Shown here: piece after piece, positions 1 through 6,797 of the stretch | Layout: each line of letters starts with the position of its first letter | How positions within the stretch are numbered: the first letter of the stretch is position 1 | Source of the DNA: an uncultured Prevotellaceae bacterium | GTDB lineage: Bacteria; Bacteroidota; Bacteroidia; Bacteroidales; Bacteroidaceae | Direction: 5' to 3' | DNA: 6,997 nucleotides | Assembly (NCBI GenBank): GCA_946407325.1 | Contig: CAMJNN010000065.1 | Location: forward strand, 1 to 6,997 | The notes under the pieces: generated by a model | Told to the model about the DNA's origin: nothing | Databases searched by the model: none | What the model saw: the letters and a program-made list of their open reading frames with translations, nothing else | Translations under genes and position numbers: made by a program

Positions 1-16
1 ATAAATCATTACAACC

Positions 17-949
17 ATGAAACGAATCTTTTATCTGTTATCGATGCTCTGTGTGGCGATAAGCATGCAGGCTCAACAAAGAAACACAGTAACGAGTATC
101 CTTGAGGTGCTGGATGTACAGACGGGCGAGCGCACTGTGTTGCGTGAGTTTACCAATTTGATTGAAGCTCCAAACTGGTCGGTTGACGGCAAGTGGATTA
201 TTTATAACAGTGGTGGTTTGATTTATAAGCTGCCTGCTGATGGCAAGGGTGACCCTGCGCTGATCAATACAGAATATGTGGTTCGCTGCAACAACGACCA
301 TGTGCTCTCTGCCGACGGTAAGTCAATTGCAGTGAGCTCAAGTCCTTCTCCCAACAGTGGCACATCATTGATTTATACCTTGCCTTTGGAGGGTGGCACG
401 CCTAAGTTGATCACTCCTTGGGGACCCAGTTATCTGCATGGATGGAGTCCTGACGGAAAGACTTTGGCATATTGCGCATTCCGCAGTGTGGCTACAGGTG
501 CCGACATCTATACCATCTCTGTGAATGGTGGCGAAGAGAAACGTCTTACCACCGCTGAGGGCCTGGATGACGGTCCTGAGTACAGTCCTGATGGCAAGCA
601 CATCTGGTTCAACAGCGTACGCACAGGTCTAATGCAGGTGTGGCGCATGAATGCTGATGGCTCTGAACAGACCCAGATGACATTTGATGAGACACGCAAC
701 GCTTGGTTCCCACATGTATCGCCTGATGGCAAGCAGGTAATCTATATCACTTATCACGTGGGCGACCTCGAGCCTGGACAGCATCTGGCTAACTATAATG
801 TGGAACTGTGGCTGATGCCTGCGGCTGGTGGACAGCCAAAGCGTGTGGCTGAGCTCTTTGGTGGTCAGGGTACCATCAACACGAACTCATGGGCACCTGA
901 CAGCAGACATGTAGCTTTCATCAGTTATAGACTGAACGAAAAGAAATAA
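17..949 (+). CDS. Secreted TolB/PD40-type beta-propeller protein
   Basis: This 310-residue protein starts with a Sec signal peptide: a positive start (MKR), a hydrophobic stretch at about residues 4-17, and a likely signal peptidase I site after A19 (MQA before QQ). It is therefore expected in the periplasm or outside the cell. The mature part is built from about six PD40/WD40-like repeats with the core S-x-D-G-K followed by a beta strand. They lie near residues 55-63, 98-106, 143-151, 189-197, 234-242 and 291-301, the last degenerated to APDSRHVAF. Six such repeats suggest a six-bladed propeller like the TolB C-terminal domain. Stand-alone proteins of this kind are often labelled TolB-like, or loosely as biopolymer transporters. 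No catalytic motif is visible and the N-terminal TolB domain is absent, so a Tol-Pal role is not supported. Function and ligand are unknown. No Shine-Dalgarno precedes the ATG. Only 16 bp of upstream sequence is present, so its operon partners cannot be judged. Confidence 0.85.
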   Translation: MKRIFYLLSMLCVAISMQAQQRNTVTSILEVLDVQTGERTVLREFTNLIEAPNWSVDGKWIIYNSGGLIYKLPADGKGDPALINTEYVVRCNNDHVLSADGKSIAVSSSPSPNSGTSLIYTLPLEGGTPKLITPWGPSYLHGWSPDGKTLAYCAFRSVATGADIYTISVNGGEEKRLTTAEGLDDGPEYSPDGKHIWFNSVRTGLMQVWRMNADGSEQTQMTFDETRNAWFPHVSPDGKQVIYITYHVGDLEPGQHLANYNVELWLMPAAGGQPKRVAELFGGQGTINTNSWAPDSRHVAFISYRLNEKK

Positions 950-950
950 C

Positions 951-986
951 AACAAATATCCCCGCCAATCGGCGGGGATATTTGTT
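951..986. terminator. Bidirectional intrinsic terminator between convergent genes
   Basis: The arms 951-966 and 971-986 are perfectly complementary (16 bp) around a 4-base loop, AATC. The inner seven pairs are all G/C (CCCCGCC with GGCGGGG). The outer arms are A-rich on the left and T-rich on the right, so RNA from either strand forms a GC hairpin followed by a U-rich tract. In the minus direction the T-rich stretch continues into 940-950. The hairpin lies 1 bp after the plus-strand stop codon at 947-949 and overlaps the minus-strand stop codon (985-987) by two bases, so it serves both converging units. Confidence 0.93.
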
Positions 987-1866
987 ATTCACCTCTTCTG
1001 AATTTCTTGGGGGATACACCCAACTGCGTCTTAACGAACTTACCAAAGAACGAGAGACTGGGGAAACCCATCTCTTCAGAAATCTCCTTGATGGGCTTGT
1101 CGGTATATTTCAGTTGGCGTACAATGGCGTGGATGGTGGTCTCGTGAATCAGGGCAAGGGCTGTGCGACCACTCAGCTGTTTCACCACCGCCGACAAGTA
1201 CTTGGGCGATACATACAGCATATCGGCATATTCCTGCACGGAGCGCACTCGTCCTTCATGCTCAGCCAACAGTTCGAGGAAGTTCCTGAACAAGACATCG
1301 CTTTGACTCGACTGCTCACTCTCATCAAAGTCAATGCTTTCCACCTTGTTGGTAAGCGACAGCAACTCGAATATCACGCAATGTAGCAGCGACATCATAA
1401 TGGCCTGATGGAAAGGTGAGCGCTCGTTATGGATTTTCATATTGGCCAGCTCGTAGTAGTGAGATAGCAGTTCGAGTTCTTTTTCACCTACATCAAGCAC
1501 AGGATTGTTCAGCAGGAAGTAGAAATTCTTCCAGATGTTTTTGGTCATAAACACCGAACTGTTCAGAGCACGGGTAGCGATGCCGAGAATCTTTACCTCG
1601 AAGTTATCAGTGAGCTTCATGTAGTTGGAATAAACCGTGTGCGGCATGCCCAGCAATATCTGGTTGCGCTTCATTTGGTGCCTGGTGCCGTTCATGGTGA
1701 CCTGTCCCACACCTGACGAGCAGAAAATCACGATAATGGCCTCCACTTCTACAGCCCCCATCTTGATGGTGGGTAGCTTCTCTACATCCTCGATGATGAA
1801 GAGGTCGCCGTCGATATAATCAACGTAGTCCTCGTTTTTCAGATATTCTATGCTAATCCTTTTCAT
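985..1866 (-). CDS. AraC-family transcriptional regulator
   Basis: The product is a 293-residue cytoplasmic DNA-binding regulator. Its C-terminal third has the two helix-turn-helix motifs of the AraC/XylS family. The first is near residues 208-233 (VQEYADMLYVSPKYLSAVVK). The second is near 257-283, followed by the family's closing GVSPKKFR signature (283-290). Residues about 20-100 resemble the cupin-like N-terminal sensor domain of AraC proteins, and the ligand cannot be read from the sequence. I chose the ATG at 1866, not the more upstream in-frame ATG at 1935, because AAGGAG lies 7 bases before 1866 and the extra 23 residues lie entirely inside the kinase gene. The gene is last in the glycosidase-kinase operon, overlaps the kinase by 14 bp and is probably translationally coupled to it. 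A role as sensor of the sugar or its phosphate, acting on this operon or a linked locus, is inference from position only. Confidence 0.9.
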   Translation of the reverse strand: MKRISIEYLKNEDYVDYIDGDLFIIEDVEKLPTIKMGAVEVEAIIVIFCSSGVGQVTMNGTRHQMKRNQILLGMPHTVYSNYMKLTDNFEVKILGIATRALNSSVFMTKNIWKNFYFLLNNPVLDVGEKELELLSHYYELANMKIHNERSPFHQAIMMSLLHCVIFELLSLTNKVESIDFDESEQSSQSDVLFRNFLELLAEHEGRVRSVQEYADMLYVSPKYLSAVVKQLSGRTALALIHETTIHAIVRQLKYTDKPIKEISEEMGFPSLSFFGKFVKTQLGVSPKKFRRGE

Positions 1867-2941
1867 AATGATTCTCCTTATAGATAAAGTCGCAAATGTC
1901 TTCCCAATTGCTTGCCACGCTTTCCAACAGGGCAAACTGGTTCTTTGCCCTCACCAGATTCTGCTTCTGATAATCCACGTGGTAGTACACATTGCCATTC
2001 ATGAAATCGGTGAGGAACCTCACGCTCTGCATCAGTGGGAACAGCAGCACAGAGTAGGGCAGCAGTTCTTTCTCGGCGGGGGTTAAGATGTCTTTCATCT
2101 CATTCAGATAGCCTTCGGTAAACGACTTAAACACATTCATGTCAAAGATCACATGACTGTATGCCCTGTCGTTCTCGTTGGTAGCGTTGGCCGCTGTGCG
2201 CAGAAAGTCGCCATAGTCGGAGGTGATATAGCCTGACATCACCGTGTCGAGGTCGATGAGGCACAGCACATCGCCATTGTCATCAAAGAGCATGTTGCTC
2301 AGTTTGGTGTCGAAGTGGCATACACGTTGTGGCATCTCCTTAAAGCGGTCGAAATAAGGCTTGAAATACTGATAGCTCATCATCAGGTCGTCAAACAAAT
2401 CACCCATGCCTGTCAAGTCGCGGTTGCTGAGAATAGCATCCGTATAGGCTTTCTTCATCTGTCTGATTCTCAAATCGATATCATGGAAATGAGGAATGGT
2501 GGGCTTCAGCTTGGTGGGGAATCCTGCCAGCATGCGCTCGAAGCGACCTATTGCTGCACCGCCTTTTACAAACAGGTCGTGACTCATCTTTGGCTGTTCT
2601 GCATGAGGAATATACACCATCATGCGCCAATAGGTTTCACCATCGGTATAGTATGTCTTGCCCTCTAACGTAGGGATTAAGGTCAGCACCTTACGGTCGA
2701 TGTCGCTCTCGCCCTGGGCGATGAGTTGTTTACGCAGGTATCTCGTCACCTTACTGATGTTGTTCTGCAAGCGAGCCACATCCTTGAACACATAGTTGTT
2801 GATGCGTTGCAAAATGTATTGAGGCGACTCAACTCCCTTGGTCCACACCAGGTAGGTGTCGTTGATCAATCCGCTTCGCAAAGGCTTTACCTTTACGATG
2901 TTCTTTGCTTTAAACTGTTTTGCGATTTCGATGTTTTTCAT
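1853..2941 (-). CDS. APH-family sugar kinase, NahK-like (N-acetylhexosamine 1-kinase)
   Basis: This 362-residue cytoplasmic kinase has the aminoglycoside phosphotransferase/choline kinase fold. An N-terminal loop SGLINDTY (23-30) fits the ATP-binding region. HFDTKLSN (209-216) is the catalytic loop, with D211 the expected catalytic base and N216 a metal ligand. IDLDT (229-233) supplies the metal-binding aspartate. The DTKLSN...IDLDTVMSG pattern and the length match N-acetylhexosamine 1-kinases of the NahK/LnpB type, as I recall them. Those enzymes use ATP to make GlcNAc- or GalNAc-1-phosphate. The gene follows a predicted GalNAc-releasing GH109 gene by only 18 bp, which supports GalNAc as substrate, although this is inferred. 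Drug resistance is unlikely. No clear Shine-Dalgarno precedes the ATG. The 3' end overlaps the regulator gene by 14 bp. Other sugar, choline or homoserine kinase specificities of the superfamily remain possible. Confidence 0.82.
   Translation of the reverse strand: MKNIEIAKQFKAKNIVKVKPLRSGLINDTYLVWTKGVESPQYILQRINNYVFKDVARLQNNISKVTRYLRKQLIAQGESDIDRKVLTLIPTLEGKTYYTDGETYWRMMVYIPHAEQPKMSHDLFVKGGAAIGRFERMLAGFPTKLKPTIPHFHDIDLRIRQMKKAYTDAILSNRDLTGMGDLFDDLMMSYQYFKPYFDRFKEMPQRVCHFDTKLSNMLFDDNGDVLCLIDLDTVMSGYITSDYGDFLRTAANATNENDRAYSHVIFDMNVFKSFTEGYLNEMKDILTPAEKELLPYSVLLFPLMQSVRFLTDFMNGNVYYHVDYQKQNLVRAKNQFALLESVASNWEDICDFIYKENHYEKD
1874..1879 (-). promoter_or_regulatory. Strong ribosome binding site for the AraC-family gene
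   Basis: On the minus strand AAGGAG sits 7 bases before the ATG at 1866. It lies within the last codons of the upstream kinase gene, where it encodes part of Lys-Glu. It fixes the regulator's start codon and is the only clear Shine-Dalgarno in front of any gene in this window. Confidence 0.85.
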
Positions 2942-2959
2942 AAGGTCTATGTATGTTCG

Positions 2960-4366
2960 TTATTCAGCAAATGCATAGTTGAAACCCTTCACCTTGTCTT
3001 GTCCGCCACGGGTGAAGTCGGGTATTTCCACAGGCACACAACCATTGTCCATTGAGATGGCCGATAGTTCGCCGATGCAGCACCATTCAGCCAAGTCATA
3101 TACGTCCATATCTAACGGCAAACCGTTGTGCAGGCAATACACCAGTCGGTAGTCCATGATGAAGTCCATGCCACCATGACCGCCTACCGTCTTAGCCGTT
3201 TCCTCCAGGTCTTTGGTAAGAATCGGACTTCTATAAGCCTCCATCACCTTGTCCTTGGCCTCGTTGGTGAGTGTTACCTCATAGCGCTCGTCAAACTTCT
3301 CAGGCAACAGAGAACGATCCAGTTGCTGAGGCAGTACACAGAACTGCTGCACAGGATACTTGCCGGCATAGCCCTTGGTGCCCACCACCTGGTACATGCG
3401 GCTGTAAGGGCGAGGTGTCATCACACCATGCTCCAGCAAGATGGTAGCCCCGTTCTTGGTCTTTATCATGGTTGTGGTCTCGTCGCCGTTCTTGAAGTCG
3501 GTCACTGTCTCGCCAGTGGTCTTAAGGATATGAGCAGGACCATTCACCGCCTTGGTATCCATTGCCACCAAGGTCTGCAGCTGGTCGCCACGATGTATGT
3601 TCAGTACCTGACAGATAGGACCGAAGCCGTGGGTAGGGTAGATATCGCCACGATGCGTGCGGTTGAAATCCATGCGCCAGTTGTTCCAGTACTCCTCCCA
3701 ATAAGGATCCAGGTTGTGTAGGTAAGCGCCTTCTACATGCAGTACCTCGCCAAACACCCCTTGCTGTGCCATGTTCAGTGCTGTCAGCTCGAAGAAGTCG
3801 TAGCAGCAGTTCTCCAACTGGATGCAGTGCTTGCGTGTACGCTCAGACGTGTCAATCAGCTTCCAGATATCTTCCAAAGAGGTGGCAGATGGCACCTCAA
3901 TGGCAGCGTGTTTGCCATGCTCCATAGCATAGAGGGCTACAGGTACATGATGAATCCAGTCAGTAGCGATATACACCAGGTCGATGTCATCACGCTCGCA
4001 CAACTGCTTGAACACCTCAGTGTCGCCACTATAGGCAGCAGCCTCTGGCTGTCCGGCCTTACGCAATATCTCCTGGCATTTCTCAACGTTCTCAGGCAGT
4101 ACGTCGCACAAAGCCACTATCTGCGTGCCTGGGATGTGGGTGAATCGCTCAACGGCACCAGGACCTCTCATGCCCAAGCCTACAAACCCCACACGTACGG
4201 TCTCCAGCTTAGGTGCCCTGAGTTGCAGTACATCTTCCTGTCCGTCGGGACGCTGAGGAACTACGGTCTTGATGGGTTCAAATACTTGATCCTTCTCCTT
4301 AGGAGAAGAAGCACAGCTGGTTACCAGTAATCCAGCTACTAAAAAGCCGAAAATAGAGCGAATCAT
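2960..4366 (-). CDS. GH109 family glycosidase, predicted alpha-N-acetylgalactosaminidase (lipoprotein)
   Basis: This 468-residue protein begins with a lipoprotein signal peptide. A hydrophobic stretch ends in the lipobox VTSC, making C18 the lipidated residue, so it is exported and membrane-anchored. After a linker, residues 57-180 form a Rossmann domain of the Gfo/Idh/MocA type: GLGMRG (63-68, GxGxxG) binds NAD, and D88 closes the second strand. The C-terminal part carries signatures that I associate with GH109: ENCCYDFFE (185-193), GDIYPTHGFGP (240-250, Y243 and H246 being the conserved Y-x-x-H pair) and GGHGGMD (395-401). GH109 enzymes keep a tightly bound NAD and cleave terminal alpha-GalNAc by oxidation, elimination, hydration and reduction. 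Substrates include blood-group A and mucin-type O-glycans. It is first in an operon with a NahK-like kinase and an AraC regulator, and its own promoter lies upstream. An ordinary dehydrogenase is unlikely given the export signal and these motifs, but the exact sugar is unproven. Confidence 0.87.
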   Translation of the reverse strand: MIRSIFGFLVAGLLVTSCASSPKEKDQVFEPIKTVVPQRPDGQEDVLQLRAPKLETVRVGFVGLGMRGPGAVERFTHIPGTQIVALCDVLPENVEKCQEILRKAGQPEAAAYSGDTEVFKQLCERDDIDLVYIATDWIHHVPVALYAMEHGKHAAIEVPSATSLEDIWKLIDTSERTRKHCIQLENCCYDFFELTALNMAQQGVFGEVLHVEGAYLHNLDPYWEEYWNNWRMDFNRTHRGDIYPTHGFGPICQVLNIHRGDQLQTLVAMDTKAVNGPAHILKTTGETVTDFKNGDETTTMIKTKNGATILLEHGVMTPRPYSRMYQVVGTKGYAGKYPVQQFCVLPQQLDRSLLPEKFDERYEVTLTNEAKDKVMEAYRSPILTKDLEETAKTVGGHGGMDFIMDYRLVYCLHNGLPLDMDVYDLAEWCCIGELSAISMDNGCVPVEIPDFTRGGQDKVKGFNYAFAE

Positions 4367-4399
4367 AGTTGTTTAGTCTTAAAATTGGTTATTATAGTT

Positions 4400-4429
4400 C
4401 AAAGGTAAAGAAAATATTTAAAAAACAAC
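4400..4429 (-). promoter_or_regulatory. Bacteroidota-type promoter for the GH109 operon
   Basis: On the minus strand, TACCTTTG at 4407-4400 matches the Bacteroidota -7 consensus TAnnTTTG. GTTG at 4429-4426 is a one-mismatch -33 element (consensus TTTG), separated from it by 18 bp of A/T-rich sequence. Transcription would begin around 4390-4395, giving a leader of roughly 25 bases before the ATG at 4366. No other promoter-like match is seen inside the operon, where the gaps are 18 bp and a 14-bp overlap. Confidence 0.7.
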
Positions 4430-4450
4430 GAATGTTTCCAACTAATTCTT

Positions 4451-4458
4451 TAACTTTG
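4451..4458 (+). promoter_or_regulatory. Bacteroidota-type -7 element for the PBP1A gene
   Basis: TAACTTTG matches TAnnTTTG and ends 17 bp before the ATG at 4476. No good TTTG -33 element is found at the expected distance (about 4427-4432), so only the -7 half is convincing. If used, the transcript would have a leader of only about 10 bases, with no Shine-Dalgarno. The element lies about 50 bp from the divergent operon promoter. Confidence 0.55.
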
Positions 4459-4475
4459 CGTCAAATTTAACGATT

Positions 4476-6797
4476 ATGCTGAAAAAAATCATTATAGGCT
4501 TGTGGGTTCTTCTGGCTATCGGACTAGTAGCCATGATGTTGGTATTTACCGGTATTGCCAAGGGATGGATAGGCTACATGCCACCTGTTGAAGACCTCGA
4601 AAATCCGAATTATAAGTTTGCTACCGAAGTCATCTCTGATGATGGCGAGGTGCTGGGTACCTATTCCTATAGCAAGGAAAACCGTGTGTATGTGGGCTAT
4701 GACGAGATAGCTCCCGACCTGATCCACGCACTGATAGCCACCGAGGATGTGCGTTTCAATAACCATTCAGGTATTGACTTCATCGGTTTGACTCGTGCCA
4801 TCATCAAACGCGGTGTTCTGATGCAACGCAATGCAGGTGGTGGTAGTACGCTAACCCAGCAGCTTTCTAAGCAACTTTACTCGCCCAGTGCCAGCAATAT
4901 CATGGAGCGCGCCATGCAGAAACCCATCGAATGGGTGATTGCTGTTAACTTAGAGCGTTACTACACCAAAGAAGAGATAATCACTATGTATCTCAATAAG
5001 TTCGACTTCCTGAACAATGCCGTTGGCATCAAGACTGCAGCCTATACTTATTTCGGTTGCACCCCTGCCGAACTGAAGATGGAAGAGGCCGCTACATTGG
5101 TGGGTATGTGCAAGAATCCGTCGCTCTACAACCCAGTGCGTTTCAATGAGCGCTCACGCAGTCGCCGTAATGTGGTACTGGGACAGATGGAGAAGGCTGG
5201 CTATCTGACTCGTCAGGAGGCCGACTCGCTCAGGGCACTGCCGTTGACCCTGCACTACAACCGTGTGGATCATAAGGAAGGCATCGCTACTTATTTCCGT
5301 GAGTACCTGCGTGGTGTGATGACCGCCAAGAAACCTGAGAAATCGAATTACCGTGGTTGGCAACAGCAGCAGTGGTATGAGGATTCGCTCGACTGGGAGA
5401 CTAATCCGTTGTATGGCTGGTGCGAAAAGAATGTCAAGAAGAATGGTGAGAAATACAACCTCTATACCGATGGTCTGAAGATTTATACCACCATCAACAG
5501 TCACATGCAGCGTTATGCTGAGAATGCGGTGGAAGGCCACCTCAAGGAGTTGCAGCAGCAGTTCTTTAAGGAGAAAGCTAAGTCGAAGACGGCTCCTTTT
5601 ACACGCAACCTTACCACCGAGCAGGTGAATGATATCATGAACCGTGCCGTGCAGCAGAGCGACCGCTACCGCAACATGAAGAAAGACGGTGCTACCGATG
5701 CTGAAATCAATGAGGCGTTCAATACGCCCATGCAGATGTCGGTGTGGAGCTGGGACGGTATGAAAGATACGGTCATGACGCCGCTTGACTCATTGCGTTA
5801 CTATAAGTATTTCTTGCGTTCAGGCTTTATGTCGATGGATCCACGTACGGGTCACGTAAAAGCCTATGTGGGAGGTCCCAACTATAACTATTTCCAATAC
5901 GATATGGCCATGCAGGGCCGTCGTCAGGTGGGTTCTACCGTAAAGCCATACGTTTATACATTGGCCATGGAGAACGGTTTCTCACCTTGTGATTTGGTAC
6001 GCCATGTGTCATATACCTTGCTGGATGAGAACAACCGTCCGTGGACTCCTCGTAATGCCAGCAATAAGCTCATTGGCGAGAATGTTACCATCAAGTGGGG
6101 ATTGGCCAACTCCGACAACTGGATTACGGCTTACCTCATGGGCAAACTCAGTCCGTATAGCCTTAAACGACTGATCCAGAGCTTTGGCGTGCGTAATCAG
6201 GAGATCGATCCTGTGGTTTCCCTCTGCCTTGGTCCGTGTGAGATATCTGTTGGTGAGATGGTGAGTGCCTATACCGCATTCTCTAACCGTGGCATCCGTG
6301 TGTCACCTGTGTTTGTGTCACACATAGAAGATGCTGACGGTAATATCGTGGCTACGTTCTCTCCAGAAATGCAGGAGGTTATCAGTGCATCGAGTGCCTA
6401 TAAGATGCTGGTCATGCTGCGTGCCGTTATCAATGAGGGTACGGGTGGCCGTGTACGCCGCTTGGGCATCACCGCCGATATGGGTGGCAAGACGGGTACT
6501 ACCAACTCCAACTCCGATGGTTGGTTCATGGGCTTCACGCCTTCATTAGTGTCAGGATGCTGGGTAGGTGGTGAGAACCGTGATATCCACTTCGATACGA
6601 TGGCGTATGGTCAGGGTGCTTCTATGGCATTGCCTATCTGGGCTGCCTATATGAAGCAGGTGTATGAGGATCCTACCTTGGGTTATGACCAGAGTGAACG
6701 CTTCGAGTTTCCTGAGAACTATGATCCTTGCAGTGATGATGGCATTGACATGACTGACAATACTGTTGCCGAGGGTTTGGACGAAATTTTTGAATAA
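4476..6797 (+). CDS. Bifunctional class A penicillin-binding protein (PBP1A-type)
   Basis: This 773-residue enzyme polymerises lipid II into glycan strands and cross-links the stem peptides in the periplasm. A single N-terminal membrane anchor spans about residues 5-28. The GT51 glycosyltransferase domain (about 45-255) shows ATEDVRFNNHSGID with catalytic E90, GGGSTLTQQLSKQLY (121-135), QKPIEW (148-153, second conserved E152) and KEEIITMYLN (165-174). The transpeptidase domain (about 445-735) shows the three active-site motifs: STVK (487-490, nucleophile S487), SDN (546-548) and KTGT (672-675). Between the domains, about residues 290-330 and 360-445 are long Q/K-rich linker or insertion segments, which I recall as common in Bacteroidota homologues. 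The C-terminus is short and acidic. The gene appears intact and starts at the only plausible ATG, followed directly by MLKKIIIGLW. It is divergent from the GH109 operon and probably monocistronic here, with no clear downstream terminator. It may be labelled mrcA or ponA in relatives. Confidence 0.95.
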   Translation: MLKKIIIGLWVLLAIGLVAMMLVFTGIAKGWIGYMPPVEDLENPNYKFATEVISDDGEVLGTYSYSKENRVYVGYDEIAPDLIHALIATEDVRFNNHSGIDFIGLTRAIIKRGVLMQRNAGGGSTLTQQLSKQLYSPSASNIMERAMQKPIEWVIAVNLERYYTKEEIITMYLNKFDFLNNAVGIKTAAYTYFGCTPAELKMEEAATLVGMCKNPSLYNPVRFNERSRSRRNVVLGQMEKAGYLTRQEADSLRALPLTLHYNRVDHKEGIATYFREYLRGVMTAKKPEKSNYRGWQQQQWYEDSLDWETNPLYGWCEKNVKKNGEKYNLYTDGLKIYTTINSHMQRYAENAVEGHLKELQQQFFKEKAKSKTAPFTRNLTTEQVNDIMNRAVQQSDRYRNMKKDGATDAEINEAFNTPMQMSVWSWDGMKDTVMTPLDSLRYYKYFLRSGFMSMDPRTGHVKAYVGGPNYNYFQYDMAMQGRRQVGSTVKPYVYTLAMENGFSPCDLVRHVSYTLLDENNRPWTPRNASNKLIGENVTIKWGLANSDNWITAYLMGKLSPYSLKRLIQSFGVRNQEIDPVVSLCLGPCEISVGEMVSAYTAFSNRGIRVSPVFVSHIEDADGNIVATFSPEMQEVISASSAYKMLVMLRAVINEGTGGRVRRLGITADMGGKTGTTNSNSDGWFMGFTPSLVSGCWVGGENRDIHFDTMAYGQGASMALPIWAAYMKQVYEDPTLGYDQSERFEFPENYDPCSDDGIDMTDNTVAEGLDEIFE

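Noticed and set aside
17..949. TolB of the Tol-Pal system
   Set aside because: The N-terminal TolB domain is missing, the protein is too short, and no tolA, pal or related gene is visible.
982..1386. Plus-strand 134-codon frame downstream of the propeller gene
   Set aside because: It is antisense to the AraC gene, starts inside the terminator stem and has no recognisable domain.
1867..1935. N-terminal extension of the AraC-family protein starting at an upstream ATG
   Set aside because: The extension lies wholly within the kinase gene, has no Shine-Dalgarno and does not look like part of an AraC sensor domain, whereas the ATG at 1866 has AAGGAG at ideal spacing.
1853..2941. Aminoglycoside resistance gene
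   Set aside because: The fold is shared with aminoglycoside phosphotransferases, but the DTKLSN...IDLDT pattern, length and operon partner fit a sugar kinase better, and there is no sign of mobile DNA.
3128..4330. Two 197-codon plus-strand frames opposite the GH109 gene
   Set aside because: Both are antisense to a gene with clear family motifs. Their translations are rich in H, Q, L and V in the way typical of reverse-frame shadows, with no domain, start signal or promoter.
2960..4366. Ordinary Gfo/Idh/MocA dehydrogenase
   Set aside because: The NAD-binding domain is there, but the lipoprotein signal and the GDIYPTHG and GGHGGMD regions point to the GH109 glycosidases of this superfamily.
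4524..5540. Minus-strand frames of 80 and 128 codons inside the PBP1A gene
   Set aside because: They are antisense shadows of a gene with intact catalytic motifs and have no start signals or domains.
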